From contig NZ_SWJZ01000012.1 of assembly GCF_005144475.1 (NCBI RefSeq), positions 38,624-102,623 on the forward strand: DNA of 64,000 nt, in the 5' to 3' direction. Of this stretch, positions 45,059 to 54,002 are shown one piece after another. The position numbers were made by a program, and so were the translations under genes. Below the pieces are notes generated by a model. The model saw nothing but the letters and a program-made list of their open reading frames with translations. It was not told the origin of the DNA and did no database searches. Source of the DNA: Rhodobacter capsulatus (GTDB lineage: Bacteria > Pseudomonadota > Alphaproteobacteria > Rhodobacterales > Rhodobacteraceae). Each line of letters starts with the position of its first letter. Position 1 is the first letter of the stretch.

Positions 45059-46105
45059 ATGCGCCTCGCCCGCCTGTGCCTGTTCTCTGCCCTGAGCCTG
45101 TCTTTCCCCGTGCTGCCTTGCGCCGCCCACACGCCGCCCCCCGCCGCCGATCCGCTGCGCCCGGGCTTCACCGCCCCCCTGCCCGCCGATGTCGCCGCGC
45201 TGGACCCCAGCATCCTGCTGGGCGACCGGCTGGTGGCGGTGGCGCGTCATCTCGGGGTCGAGAGCCGCGCCTTTTCCCTGCGCCAGAACGATGCCGCCAC
45301 CGAAATGGCGCAGCTGCCGTCGGGGGCGCTGGCGCTGAGCTCGCCGCGGGTGATGGCGGATGTGAACAGCTGCGAAATTCTGGTGGCGGTTCTGGAAACC
45401 CAGCCCGAGCGGATCCTCGTCGAACAGACGGGCGCCACCACGGCGGCGGAACGTTTGCAGGATCCGATGCGGCTGATGCCGCTGATGACGGCAGAAGGCG
45501 GCCTGATCGCGGTCAACCATGTGAAGATCGAGATCGCCGATTACACGCTGGGCGACGAGCTTTTCATTTATCAGATCGGGCAGATGCTGAACCGCGGGGC
45601 CAGGGCGGAGGCGCTTTTGCAGGCGCGCGCGGCGACGCTGGCGCGCGTCGAGACGCTGTTGCCGCTGCCCTCACGGCCCAGAACGCTGGTGCTCTCTGCC
45701 GGGCCGGACGGGGTCTTGCGGCAGGAACTGCGCGCAAGCCCGATATCGCGCGACCTGCTCGACCGGCTCGGTCTTGAAAATGCCGCGCGGCCTTCGGCAA
45801 ACGGGGTGGCAGAAGACGGGACCGCAGAAGACGGGGCGGCGCGCGCGGCGATCGACGGGGCAGAACTTGCCGCCCTTGCGCCGGAAATGATCGTGCTGAC
45901 CGGCGAACCGGCCGCCGCCCGGCGGGCGCTTGACGCGGCCCTCTCGGCCGTGCCCGCGGCGGCTGCCGTTCCCGCGGTCGCGACGGGGCGGATCGCGGAA
46001 TTGCCCGGGTGGAACGGCTATGACATCATCGCCTATCCCGCGCTTCTGGAACGCTGGGCAAGCGCCTTGCGCCGGACGGTCCCCGAGCCGCATCACCTGC
46101 CGTAA
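45059..46105 (+). CDS. Periplasmic substrate-binding-like protein (TroA/FepB-type fold suspected)
   Basis: 348 residues with a signal peptide (LCLFSALSLSFPVLPCAA). DPSILLGDRLVAVARHLGVESRAFSLR, NSCEILVAVLETQPERILVEQTG and the carboxy-terminal LPGWNGYDIIAYPALLERWASALRR are reminiscent of cluster-A-II metal-chelate binding proteins, which recognise siderophores, haem or corrinoids. No ABC permease is adjacent, and no lipobox is certain. It is divergent from one TonB receptor, and its last 13 nt overlap the convergent esterase gene. The ligand and even the fold are inferred. Confidence 0.5.
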   Translation: MRLARLCLFSALSLSFPVLPCAAHTPPPAADPLRPGFTAPLPADVAALDPSILLGDRLVAVARHLGVESRAFSLRQNDAATEMAQLPSGALALSSPRVMADVNSCEILVAVLETQPERILVEQTGATTAAERLQDPMRLMPLMTAEGGLIAVNHVKIEIADYTLGDELFIYQIGQMLNRGARAEALLQARAATLARVETLLPLPSRPRTLVLSAGPDGVLRQELRASPISRDLLDRLGLENAARPSANGVAEDGTAEDGAARAAIDGAELAALAPEMIVLTGEPAAARRALDAALSAVPAAAAVPAVATGRIAELPGWNGYDIIAYPALLERWASALRRTVPEPHHLP

Positions 46106-47658
46106 AGGCGCAGCAGCGCTTCGGTCAGCTCGCCGCGCCAGACGAAACCATCATGCCCGCCCGTATGGGGCAGGAAGGTGACATCGGCGCCCCGCCCCCG
46201 AAGCGCGGCATGGAGCTGACGGCCGGTTTCGCGCAGATCGTCGGGGGCCGGGCCCGCGTCGCCGCCGCGCGCGGTTTCATAGGCGCCCGCGGTCAGCACC
46301 AGACGCGGCAGCCGGGGCGCCGCCAGAACCCGCTCGGCCATCCAGACCAGCGGCTGCTGGCCCCGCCCCTCGGGCGCCCACCAGAACGACCCCGAAAGCG
46401 CGATCGCCGCGCCGAAAAGGTCGGGGCGATCCAGCGCGATCCGCGCCGCGCCGATCCCGCCAAAGCTCGCCCCGGCCAGAACCGTGCGCGCGGGATCGGG
46501 CTCCATCCCCAGATGGCGGGCGGCAAAGGGAAGCAGCTCTTGCGCCATCGCGCGGCTGAAATCGGGGCTGCCGGGCAGCTCGGCGCTGCGGGTTTCGGCG
46601 TCGATCGGGTCGATGAACACCGCGGCCAGCGGCGGCAGTCGGCCCGCGGCCACCAGCGCCTCGAGCGCGCCGGGAAGGCGCCAATCCCGCACCGCCGTCG
46701 GCCCGTCAAAGACGAAAAGCAGCAGCGCCTCTGGATCGGCGGGGGTGAAACCGGTGCTGCGAAAGATCTGCACGCGGCGCGTGTTGCCCAGACGGGCCGA
46801 GGCAAAACGCATCTCCTCGACCGGCAGGGCCCGGGCCGGAAAGCCCGGCTGCACGGGCGCGGCGGGGCCCTCATAGACCGAGGCGCTGCCGCTGTCCTCG
46901 GGCCAGCGGCGCGGGTTCAGCGGGTCGGGACCGACGGTCGCGAGAAGCGCCATGCGCTGCATCCGCGGCGGACCCGGCAGCGCGGGCACATCGGGCGCCA
47001 GACGGTAGGACAGCCGGATATCCGGGCTGACGCGATAGCTGCGATACCAGACATCCGATTGCCCCAGACGGCCGAGCCAGTCGTGATCGTTCGACGGACC
47101 GCCCACAAGCCGCACGTTCCGCACCGGCCCGCGATAGAGAAAGGTCACGATCAGCCCCGCGCCGTCGCGCTCCACCAGCGGCGTGCCCTTGCGCGCCACC
47201 TCGGCCCAGAAATCCCGGCTGTCGCCCCCCTGCGCCAGAGCCTCGGCCAGGGCGCCGATCCGGGGGCTGAGATACGTCGGGGGCGGCGGTGTCTGCGCCG
47301 CGGGCGGCACGACCCTGGCCAGACGCAGCGAAAAGGCGCTGCCCGCCGGACCGCTCACGCGCAGCGCCCCCGCGGGCGGCATCAGAAGATGAAAGTCCTG
47401 CCCGCCATCGCTGCCCCGCGCCAGTTCCCGCAACCGGCCGTCCGGCGCGATCAGATCAAGCACCTGCTCGACCCCGCCGGGCTGAAACCGCCCGGTGACA
47501 TAGCTTTGCTCCGGCACGGCGAGCGGGATCACCCGCGCCGCACCGGCAAGCGTCGCCGACAGGGTTTCCCCCTGGGCAAGGGCTTCGCAAAAGGCCGCTG
47601 ACGGCAGGGCAAGCCCCGCCGCCAGCAAGATCCCGCCGAGGGAAACCGCGGGACGCAT
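46093..47658 (-). CDS. Periplasmic Fes/IroE-like siderophore esterase
   Basis: 521 residues with a signal peptide (VSLGGILLAAGLALPSAAFCEA). An amino-terminal Fes-type domain (VTFLYRGPVRNVRLVGGPSNDHDWLGRLGQSDVWYRSYRV) precedes an esterase-D-like alpha/beta hydrolase: nucleophile in AGASFGGIGAARIALDRPDLFG, acid/His region in PHTGGHDGFVWRGEL. Enterobactin esterases open catecholate triscatechol lactones to release iron; this one acts outside the cytoplasm, like IroE. The ATG overlaps the stop of a ferric-siderophore receptor gene, so uptake and hydrolysis are co-produced. Confidence 0.88.
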   Translation of the reverse strand: MRPAVSLGGILLAAGLALPSAAFCEALAQGETLSATLAGAARVIPLAVPEQSYVTGRFQPGGVEQVLDLIAPDGRLRELARGSDGGQDFHLLMPPAGALRVSGPAGSAFSLRLARVVPPAAQTPPPPTYLSPRIGALAEALAQGGDSRDFWAEVARKGTPLVERDGAGLIVTFLYRGPVRNVRLVGGPSNDHDWLGRLGQSDVWYRSYRVSPDIRLSYRLAPDVPALPGPPRMQRMALLATVGPDPLNPRRWPEDSGSASVYEGPAAPVQPGFPARALPVEEMRFASARLGNTRRVQIFRSTGFTPADPEALLLFVFDGPTAVRDWRLPGALEALVAAGRLPPLAAVFIDPIDAETRSAELPGSPDFSRAMAQELLPFAARHLGMEPDPARTVLAGASFGGIGAARIALDRPDLFGAAIALSGSFWWAPEGRGQQPLVWMAERVLAAPRLPRLVLTAGAYETARGGDAGPAPDDLRETGRQLHAALRGRGADVTFLPHTGGHDGFVWRGELTEALLRLYGR

Positions 47659-49784
47659 CAGAATTTGGTGCTCACGCTCGCGGTCACCCTGCGCTCGGAG
47701 CCGACGAAACAGGCATAGGCGCTGGCGCAGGAGGCGACATACTGCCTGTCGGTCAGGTTCTGCACGTTCAGTTGCGCCCGCACCCCCTCGGCCGCGGGGG
47801 TCAGACGGCCCAGATCATAGCCCAGCGCCAGATCGACCAGCGTCACCGAGGGCACCTCGAAGGTGTTCGTCGCATTCCCCTGCGAGGCGCCGATATGGCG
47901 CAGGCCAAGCGCGACGTCATAGCCCGCCTCGGCGGTGTATTTGGCCCAGATCGAGGCGGTCATGTCCGGCACCCGCGCAGGCGTCTTGCCCAATTCGGCC
48001 GCGGTCGTGGTTTCCTTCACTTCGGCATCGATCCAGCCCGCCGCGGCGATCACGCTCCAGCCGCTTCCCAGTTCCGCCCGGCCTTCCAGCTCCAGCCCGC
48101 GGCTGTCGATCCGGCCGATCTGCTCGTAGGCAGAAGAGCTGTCGTTATAGACCAGCACGCCGGTCTGGCTGAGGTCGTAGACCGCGGCCTGCGCAAAGAG
48201 CCGCCCATCGGCCGAGGCCCATTTCGCCCCGATTTCAAGCTGTTCCGCCTCGGTCGGATCAAAGGGCACCGCCGTGCCCGAGGATTGCGTCACCGGCTCG
48301 AAGCTGCTCGACCAGCTGATGTAGGGGGCGATGCCGTTGTCGAAGCTGTAAAGCGCGGCGATGCGCCCGGTGGTGGCGCGGTCGTCAAAGACCGAGGTCG
48401 TGCCGGTCTGGTTGTCGGTGATCTCGCTTCTGAAATCGTCAAGCCGCAGCCCCGCCGACAGCGTCCAGTTGCCCACCGTCGCCTGATCCTGCAGATAAAG
48501 CCCGGTCTGACGCGCGTCGGTATCGGTGTCGCTGACCCGGTCGGACAGGTCGAAATCGCTCTGGCCATAGACCGGATTGGTCCAGTCGATCGAGGCGGTG
48601 CTGAAGTCATAGCCCCAGTGATAGTCGCGGTGGCTGTCCTGATGATCGATCCCGGCCAGCAGCCTGTGCTCGACCGCGCCGGTGTGGAAGCGATGCTCGA
48701 GCGAAAGATCGAGCAGCCCCTGGCGCAGATCATCCGTGCCGCCCGAGGCGCTGCGCGAGATCGTCACCCCGTCAGAGGCCAGCGCCCCCCAGATCAGCGT
48801 GCGATACGCGCTGTCGATCTGGCTCAGCCGGGCCTTGGCCCGCAGCGTGGTATTGGCCGTCAGATCATGCTCGAACTCGGCCCCCAGCGCCCGGGTGTTG
48901 CGGGTGGAGCGGTCCCAGGCCGGATCGGAAACGAGGAAATCCCACGGCACCAGATCGCCCGTCGCCGTCGGGATCAGCGTGCCCGCCGCCTCGCGGAAGT
49001 TGCGGAACCCGGCGTCGGGTTCGTTCTGCACCAGCGCCAGAACCGTCAGCCGGGTGGCATCGGTCGGCGCCCAGGTCAGCGAAGGCGCGAAGGAAAACCG
49101 TTGCTGCTCCAGCCCGTTTTCCTGCGTGTCGACGCGCCAGCCCGTGCCCGCCAGCCGCCACGACAGCGTGTCGGAGAGCCTGTCGCCCAGATCGAAGGAC
49201 AGGCCCGCCCGATCGCCGGTGCCGAAGCTTGCCACCATCTCGCCGTGATGCGCGCCATCGGCCTTTTTCGTCGTCATCGCGATCAGCCCGCCCGGGTTCG
49301 CCTGACCGTAAAGCACCGAGGACGGCCCCTTGACCAGCTCCACCCGCTCCAGCAGCGCGGGGTCGATCTGCCCGAAGCTGTTGGTGCCGAAAGCGAGCCC
49401 GTCCAGGAAGCGCGGCACGTAATAGAAGCCGCGCACGAAGGTCTCGTCATGCAGGTTCGAGCTGCCGCGATATTCGGTGACGATGCCGGGGGTGTAGCGC
49501 AGGGCCTGCGCGACCGAGGTCGCCCCCTGATCGGCGATCTGGCTGGCCGGAACGACCGAAATCGCCTGCGCCGTCTTCGTCAGCGGCGCCGCGGTCTTGG
49601 TGCCCGCATGCGAGCCCTGCGCGACATAGCCGATCGAGGTTTCATCGACCGCGCCGCCGCTGACGTCGATCTGCTGCAGATCCGTCGTGTCTTCGGCCCG
49701 CAGCGCCGTGGCGGACAGGACGGTGGAACAGATCAACGCCGCCAGAAGCGGCGAAAACCGGGACAGGGAAAGAGATCTGGGCAT
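47658..49784 (-). CDS. TonB-dependent siderophore receptor (FhuA/FepA-like)
   Basis: 708 residues. A signal peptide (LSLSRFSPLLAALICSTVLSATALRA) is followed by a TonB box area, then the plug: AQAISVVPASQIADQGATSVAQALRYTPGIVTEYRG, FVRGFYYVPRFLDGLAFG, ERVELVKGPSSVLYGQANPGGLIAMTTKK. This is the siderophore-receptor subfamily. The barrel ends ASVSTKF with terminal Phe. GCAGGAG precedes the ATG. It forms an operon with the Fes-like esterase and is divergent from an AraC regulator, so a catecholate or citrate-type siderophore is the best guess. Confidence 0.92.
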   Translation of the reverse strand: MPRSLSLSRFSPLLAALICSTVLSATALRAEDTTDLQQIDVSGGAVDETSIGYVAQGSHAGTKTAAPLTKTAQAISVVPASQIADQGATSVAQALRYTPGIVTEYRGSSNLHDETFVRGFYYVPRFLDGLAFGTNSFGQIDPALLERVELVKGPSSVLYGQANPGGLIAMTTKKADGAHHGEMVASFGTGDRAGLSFDLGDRLSDTLSWRLAGTGWRVDTQENGLEQQRFSFAPSLTWAPTDATRLTVLALVQNEPDAGFRNFREAAGTLIPTATGDLVPWDFLVSDPAWDRSTRNTRALGAEFEHDLTANTTLRAKARLSQIDSAYRTLIWGALASDGVTISRSASGGTDDLRQGLLDLSLEHRFHTGAVEHRLLAGIDHQDSHRDYHWGYDFSTASIDWTNPVYGQSDFDLSDRVSDTDTDARQTGLYLQDQATVGNWTLSAGLRLDDFRSEITDNQTGTTSVFDDRATTGRIAALYSFDNGIAPYISWSSSFEPVTQSSGTAVPFDPTEAEQLEIGAKWASADGRLFAQAAVYDLSQTGVLVYNDSSSAYEQIGRIDSRGLELEGRAELGSGWSVIAAAGWIDAEVKETTTAAELGKTPARVPDMTASIWAKYTAEAGYDVALGLRHIGASQGNATNTFEVPSVTLVDLALGYDLGRLTPAAEGVRAQLNVQNLTDRQYVASCASAYACFVGSERRVTASVSTKF

Positions 49785-49908
49785 GGGCGGCTCCTGCGGG
49801 CGCTATCTTGTGTAATTTTGTCAGGTATTATAGTCCTGCGCACCGGGGGTCGATGCCCCCGACCTGTGCCACCGCGTCAAAACCCTTTGAATTTCCGACA
49901 AACCCGCC

Positions 49909-50748
49909 ATGAGCATCCAGCGCTTCCCCGGCGACTTCCGACTGGGCGTCCTGAACGAACCCCGCGACGGCGTTCTTGACCCCCGTCCCGGCCGGGTCGA
50001 GCCGAAGCTGATGGTGTTCCTGCTGCTCTCGGGTCGGCAGCGCTTCGTTCTGGGCGGCCGACGGATCGAGATGGATGCGGACCCCCTGCCCGACGGCGCG
50101 CTGTTTCGGATCGGCACGCCGACCGAGGTGACGTTCGAGGTGAACGAGGGGCGGCCGCTGACGAAACTGTCGCTGGCGATGCCGCCCGACTGGCTTGACA
50201 CGGTGGCGGGGGCCGGGGCGCTGTCGGCCCTGCCCGGGACATTTTCCGTGCTGCGTTTCGTGCCGGGGCCCGCGGTGCTTGCGACGGCCCGGCACATCCT
50301 GCGCGAGGACACGCCGCTGCGGCGGATGGCCCTGGGGATGAGCCTGCTCGATCAGGTCATCGCCGATCTGGGGGGCGACGGGCCTGGCGAAACCGGGCCG
50401 GGGGCCTTGATCCTGAACCCGGAGAGCCCCGCTTTGCTGACGCGGTTGCGCCGCGAGATTGCCGCGACGGCCAGAGACAAGCTGACGACGGCGCAACTGG
50501 CGCGGCGGATGGGCGTCGGGCTGCGCAGTCTGGAGCGGCAGGTGCAGGCGCAGGAAGGCAAAAGTCTCGGGGCGTTCCTGCGCGCCGAACGCTTCGATCT
50601 GGCCTTGCGCGCGCTGCGGGCGGGCGCGCCGGTCTTTGCCGCCGCAAGCCTCGCCGGGTTCAGCTCGGCCGAGAATTTCGCCACCGCCTTTCGGCGCCGC
50701 TACGGGCTGACACCCTCGCAAGCGCGCCGCGACAGCCCGAGGGGCTAG
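49909..50748 (+). CDS. AraC-family transcriptional regulator of siderophore uptake
   Basis: 279 residues. The carboxy end has two HTH units of AraC proteins (LTTAQLARRMGVGLRSLERQVQAQEGKSLGAFLRAERFDLALRAL and VFAAASLAGFSSAENFATAFRRRYGLTPSQARR). The amino part is a cupin-like effector domain. PchR-like AraC proteins bind a ferric siderophore and activate the divergent receptor gene; the arrangement here is the same. The intergenic 49785-49908 is AT-rich (TGTAATTTTGTCAGGTATTATAG), fitting divergent promoters. Confidence 0.9.
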   Translation: MSIQRFPGDFRLGVLNEPRDGVLDPRPGRVEPKLMVFLLLSGRQRFVLGGRRIEMDADPLPDGALFRIGTPTEVTFEVNEGRPLTKLSLAMPPDWLDTVAGAGALSALPGTFSVLRFVPGPAVLATARHILREDTPLRRMALGMSLLDQVIADLGGDGPGETGPGALILNPESPALLTRLRREIAATARDKLTTAQLARRMGVGLRSLERQVQAQEGKSLGAFLRAERFDLALRALRAGAPVFAAASLAGFSSAENFATAFRRRYGLTPSQARRDSPRG

Positions 50749-50983
50749 CCCCGTTTCAGATCGCGTCTCAGATCGCGGCGGCGACGATGCGGCGGTCAAT
50801 TTGCACAAGGCATCTGATCAGCTTGCGTGCAGCGCATAGGTTTGGGCGTGGTTGAAGGCCGCCCTCGCAGACCGGGGAAGCCCCCCCCCCGCGCAGAGCA
50901 GATTTCAGGTCGCGGCACCGGTGCGGACGACCGCGCCAGACATGGTCGGGCGCGACCCTGTGGTCTCGATCCTTATTTCGTAT

Positions 50984-51772
50984 TCATCGCACCGCAGAGG
51001 GGGCCTCTGCCTCCGGCTTGCGGGCAAGCAGGATGAAACGCCTGTAGACCCTCGTCCTCAGGCGGTTGCGCAGGCCATTGGAGCGGCGTTGGGCCTCCGC
51101 GATCGGCTCATGCGGGATCTGCGTCAGATCGACGAACCCCGCCGAACGCAGCATCGGCTCCAGCGTCTCGAACGTCAGCCCGGCGCCAAAGGGCAGACGG
51201 CGCATGATCCCGGCGTGCCGATCGCCAAGTGCGCCGTGGTAGGTCGGATCGGGCGACAGCCGCTCCCACAGCGCCAGGAGCCCGGCCGCCCAATACCCGC
51301 GCGGATCGGGCCGCGCCCAGTTGCCGTCGTAGATCAGCAACCGCCCGCCCGGGCGCAAAACGCGAAACCAGTGCGCAAAAGCCTCGGCCGGGCGGGTCAG
51401 CGTCCAAACGAGGTGACGGCACAGGATCGCGTCATGGCTTTGCGCAGGTTCCATCGTGGCGTGAGCATCGGCCAGACGGAACCGTAACCGCGGTTTGCCC
51501 GCGTGTTTGGCCCGTGCGACGGCGAGCATCGGCTCGCAGAAGTCGAGCGCGGTGACCTCGTGGCCAAGATCGTGCAAAAGCCGCGTCACCTCGCCCGTGC
51601 CGCAGGCAAGCTCCAACACCCGTTGCGGCGCGGGACCAAGCCGGTGCATCGGTGCAGCCCAGGCCCTGGCCTCGGCGCCGGGGGCGATCCGGTGGCCGAA
51701 AGCCAGGTCGAAGGTCGCGGCGCGCTGCCCCCAATAGGCGCGGATCTCCTCGGACAGATCAAAGTTGCTCAT
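50984..51772 (-). CDS. SAM-dependent methyltransferase
   Basis: 262 residues from ATG 51772, which overlaps the pseudoazurin stop. Class I methyltransferase motifs: VLELACGTGEVTRLLHDLGHEVTALDFCEPML (motif I and acidic loop), DAILCRHLVWTL and FRVLRPGGRLLIYDG. The substrate is unknown; UbiE-like small-molecule methylation is possible. It is the last gene of the riboswitch-controlled operon. Downstream (50749-50983) nothing is seen beyond a run of ten C residues near 50881. Confidence 0.88.
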   Translation of the reverse strand: MSNFDLSEEIRAYWGQRAATFDLAFGHRIAPGAEARAWAAPMHRLGPAPQRVLELACGTGEVTRLLHDLGHEVTALDFCEPMLAVARAKHAGKPRLRFRLADAHATMEPAQSHDAILCRHLVWTLTRPAEAFAHWFRVLRPGGRLLIYDGNWARPDPRGYWAAGLLALWERLSPDPTYHGALGDRHAGIMRRLPFGAGLTFETLEPMLRSAGFVDLTQIPHEPIAEAQRRSNGLRNRLRTRVYRRFILLARKPEAEAPSAVR

Positions 51773-52194
51773 TGCGGATGCGCCGCAAGGATCGCCTCGA
51801 ACCGGCTGCGCGCCCGCGCGGGCAGATCGGCGGGCAGCCCCGGCGCGGGGGCGTCGCCCACCTCGATCAGCATGACCATGCCCATGGCGAAATGCGGGCT
51901 GCATTTGATGCCATAGCTTCCGGGAACGGTCAGGGTGACGCTGAAGGTTTCGTTGATCTTCGATTTGAACGGGATGGCGCCTTCGGGGATCATGCCCTCG
52001 ATCGTGGCGGCGTTGTGACCGGGTTGGGCCGGAAGAAATCGCACCGTATCGCCCGGGGCGATGTGCAGGAAGGCGGGCTCATAGGTCATCGGCCCGCTCT
52101 CGGCGCGGTTGAACATCTTCACGTCGTATGTTTCGGCCTGCAGCGGCGCGGCGAACAGGAACAGCGCAGCGGCCGGGATGGCGGCAAATTTCAT
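51769..52194 (-). CDS. Pseudoazurin (type 1 blue copper protein)
   Basis: 141 residues: a signal peptide (FAAIPAAALFLFAAPLQA), then a cupredoxin domain. Copper ligands are His60 (QPGHNA), Cys98, His101 and Met106 (KCSPHFAMGM), the pseudoazurin spacing. These proteins carry single electrons in the periplasm, usually to nitrite or nitrous-oxide reductases. Here the gene starts 3 bp after the stop of a corrinoid-type ABC ATPase and overlaps a methyltransferase, an unusual setting without denitrification genes nearby. Confidence 0.95.
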   Translation of the reverse strand: MKFAAIPAAALFLFAAPLQAETYDVKMFNRAESGPMTYEPAFLHIAPGDTVRFLPAQPGHNAATIEGMIPEGAIPFKSKINETFSVTLTVPGSYGIKCSPHFAMGMVMLIEVGDAPAPGLPADLPARARSRFEAILAAHPQ

Positions 52195-52197
52195 CGG

Positions 52198-52965
52198 TCA
52201 GTCCTCAAGGCAATGGAAACGGAACAGCTGTGTGTCATCGGCGGGATCGGTCAGCACGGTGGCGCCGACGCGGAAGATCCGCGCCAGCCGCTCGGGCGTC
52301 AGCACCTGCCGCGGCGGGCCGCAGGCGATCATCCGGCCCCCGGCCATCACCCCCAGACGGTCGCAGCCGATCGCCTGATTGAGGTCGTGAAGCGCCACGA
52401 TCACCGTGACCGGCAGGCGGGTCATCAGCCGCAGCAGCGACAATTGGTGGTGGATGTCGAGATGGTTCGTCGGCTCATCGAGCAAGAGCAGCCGCGGCTC
52501 CTGGGCCAGCGCGCGGGCGATATGCACCCGCTGACGCTCGCCCCCCGACAGGGTGGACCAGAGCGCCGCGCCCATCTGCGCCATGCCGACCGCGGTCAGG
52601 GCCTGATCGACGATCGCACCATCGCGGCGGCTGAACGGATGCAGCGCGGACAGCCAGGGGGTGCGGCCCAGCTCGACCGCCTCGCGCACGGTCAGCGCCG
52701 CGTCGGTTTCGGCCTGCTGCTCGACAAAGGCGAGCTTGCGGGCCACCTCGCGCCGTGACAGCCGGGCCAGCGGCACGTCATCCAGCCGCACCTCGCCCGT
52801 CGGATGCGGCAGCAGCCCGGCGATCAGCCGCAGCAGGGTGGACTTGCCGGAGCCGTTCGGACCGACCAGCCCGAAGGTCTCGCCCGGGCGGATGTCAAGG
52901 GTGACGCCCTCGACAATCGGCCGCCCGGCGCTTGCCCAGCCCAGATCCGTCGTGGAAACCTTCAT
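52198..52965 (-). CDS. ABC transporter ATP-binding protein, iron-chelate/cobalamin type
   Basis: 255 residues from ATG 52965, overlapping the permease stop. Walker A is GPNGSGKST, the Q-loop follows, the signature is LSGGERQRVHIARAL and Walker B is LLLLDEPTNHLDI, all as in FepC/BtuD-like ATPases. It powers the adjacent FecCD-type permease. A cobalamin riboswitch at the head of the operon favours a corrinoid substrate. Confidence 0.95.
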   Translation of the reverse strand: MKVSTTDLGWASAGRPIVEGVTLDIRPGETFGLVGPNGSGKSTLLRLIAGLLPHPTGEVRLDDVPLARLSRREVARKLAFVEQQAETDAALTVREAVELGRTPWLSALHPFSRRDGAIVDQALTAVGMAQMGAALWSTLSGGERQRVHIARALAQEPRLLLLDEPTNHLDIHHQLSLLRLMTRLPVTVIVALHDLNQAIGCDRLGVMAGGRMIACGPPRQVLTPERLARIFRVGATVLTDPADDTQLFRFHCLED

Positions 52966-54002
52966 CTGCGCCCCCCGTTGCGGATCAGGATAAGGGCGAA
53001 GCCCGGGGCGCCGACGAGCGCGGTCACGACCCCGATGGCGACGACCTGCCCCGGGATCAGCATGCGCGAGGTGATGTCGGCCGCGATCAGGAACACCGCG
53101 CCCGCCAGCGCCGCGCCCGGCACCAGCGCCCCATGCCGCGCCCCCACGGCGAAGCGCACCGCATGCGGGATCACCAGACCGACAAAGCCGATCGAGCCGA
53201 CAAGGCTGACCATCGTCGCGGTCATCAGCGTCGTCGCGCCGATCAGCACCAGCTGCACCCGACGCACCGCAATGCCAAGCGCCGCCGCCGATTGCGCGCC
53301 AAAGACAAAGGCATCCATCGCCCGGACATGCCAGAGACAGACCAGAAACCCCAGGGCCGCCGCAGGCACGGCCAGCGCCACATCCGGCCAGCGCACTCCG
53401 GAGAGATTGCCAAGAAGCCAGAACATGATCCCCCGCGCCTGTTCGGCATTGGCCGATTTCGCGATGAAGAAACTCGTCAGGGCGTTGAAGAGCTGCGATC
53501 CCGCGATCCCGGCCAGCACCAGTTGCGCAGGCCCCCCTCCGGCGGCCCGGGCCAGCGCCGCGACCAGCCCGAAGGCCAGAACCGCGCCGACGAAGGCGCC
53601 CCCGGACAGGCCAAGCGCGCCTCCGCCCACGCCAAGGATGCTCACCGCCACCGCCCCGGTCGACGCGCCGGCCGACACGCCCAGCAGGTAGGGATCGGCC
53701 AGCGCATTGCGGATCAGCGCCTGCAGCACGACGCCCGAAAGCGCCAGCCCGGCGCCGCAGCCCGCCGCCACCAGCGTGCGGGGCATCCGGTAATTCCAGA
53801 TGATCGCCGCATCGATCGGATCGACGGGATGACCTGCGTTCCAAAGCGCATTGGCCAGAACCGCCGCCACCGTCGAAACCGGCAGCGGCGTCTCGCCGAT
53901 GACGACCCCCGCAAGGATCGCCATCGTCAGCACGGCAGCCCCAAGCATCCCTCGCCACAAGAGAGACCGGGCACGCCAGCCGGAGGCTGCCGCCGCCATC
54001 AT
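52962..54002 (-). CDS. ABC transporter permease, FecCD/BtuC family
   Basis: 346 residues, about ten membrane helices. Typical segments: NYRMPRTLVAAGCGAGLALSGVVLQALIRNALADPYLLGVSAGASTGAVAV and the coupling-helix region GSIGFVGLVIPHAVRF. It forms the membrane channel with the ATPase gene that follows by 4-nt overlap, and its start overlaps the binding-protein stop. It is paralogous to the permease at 57247-58287. Confidence 0.95.
   Translation of the reverse strand: MMAAAASGWRARSLLWRGMLGAAVLTMAILAGVVIGETPLPVSTVAAVLANALWNAGHPVDPIDAAIIWNYRMPRTLVAAGCGAGLALSGVVLQALIRNALADPYLLGVSAGASTGAVAVSILGVGGGALGLSGGAFVGAVLAFGLVAALARAAGGGPAQLVLAGIAGSQLFNALTSFFIAKSANAEQARGIMFWLLGNLSGVRWPDVALAVPAAALGFLVCLWHVRAMDAFVFGAQSAAALGIAVRRVQLVLIGATTLMTATMVSLVGSIGFVGLVIPHAVRFAVGARHGALVPGAALAGAVFLIAADITSRMLIPGQVVAIGVVTALVGAPGFALILIRNGGRR

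Noticed and set aside
50881..50890. Run of ten C residues
   Set aside because: In a non-coding gap, no gene whose frame it could switch.
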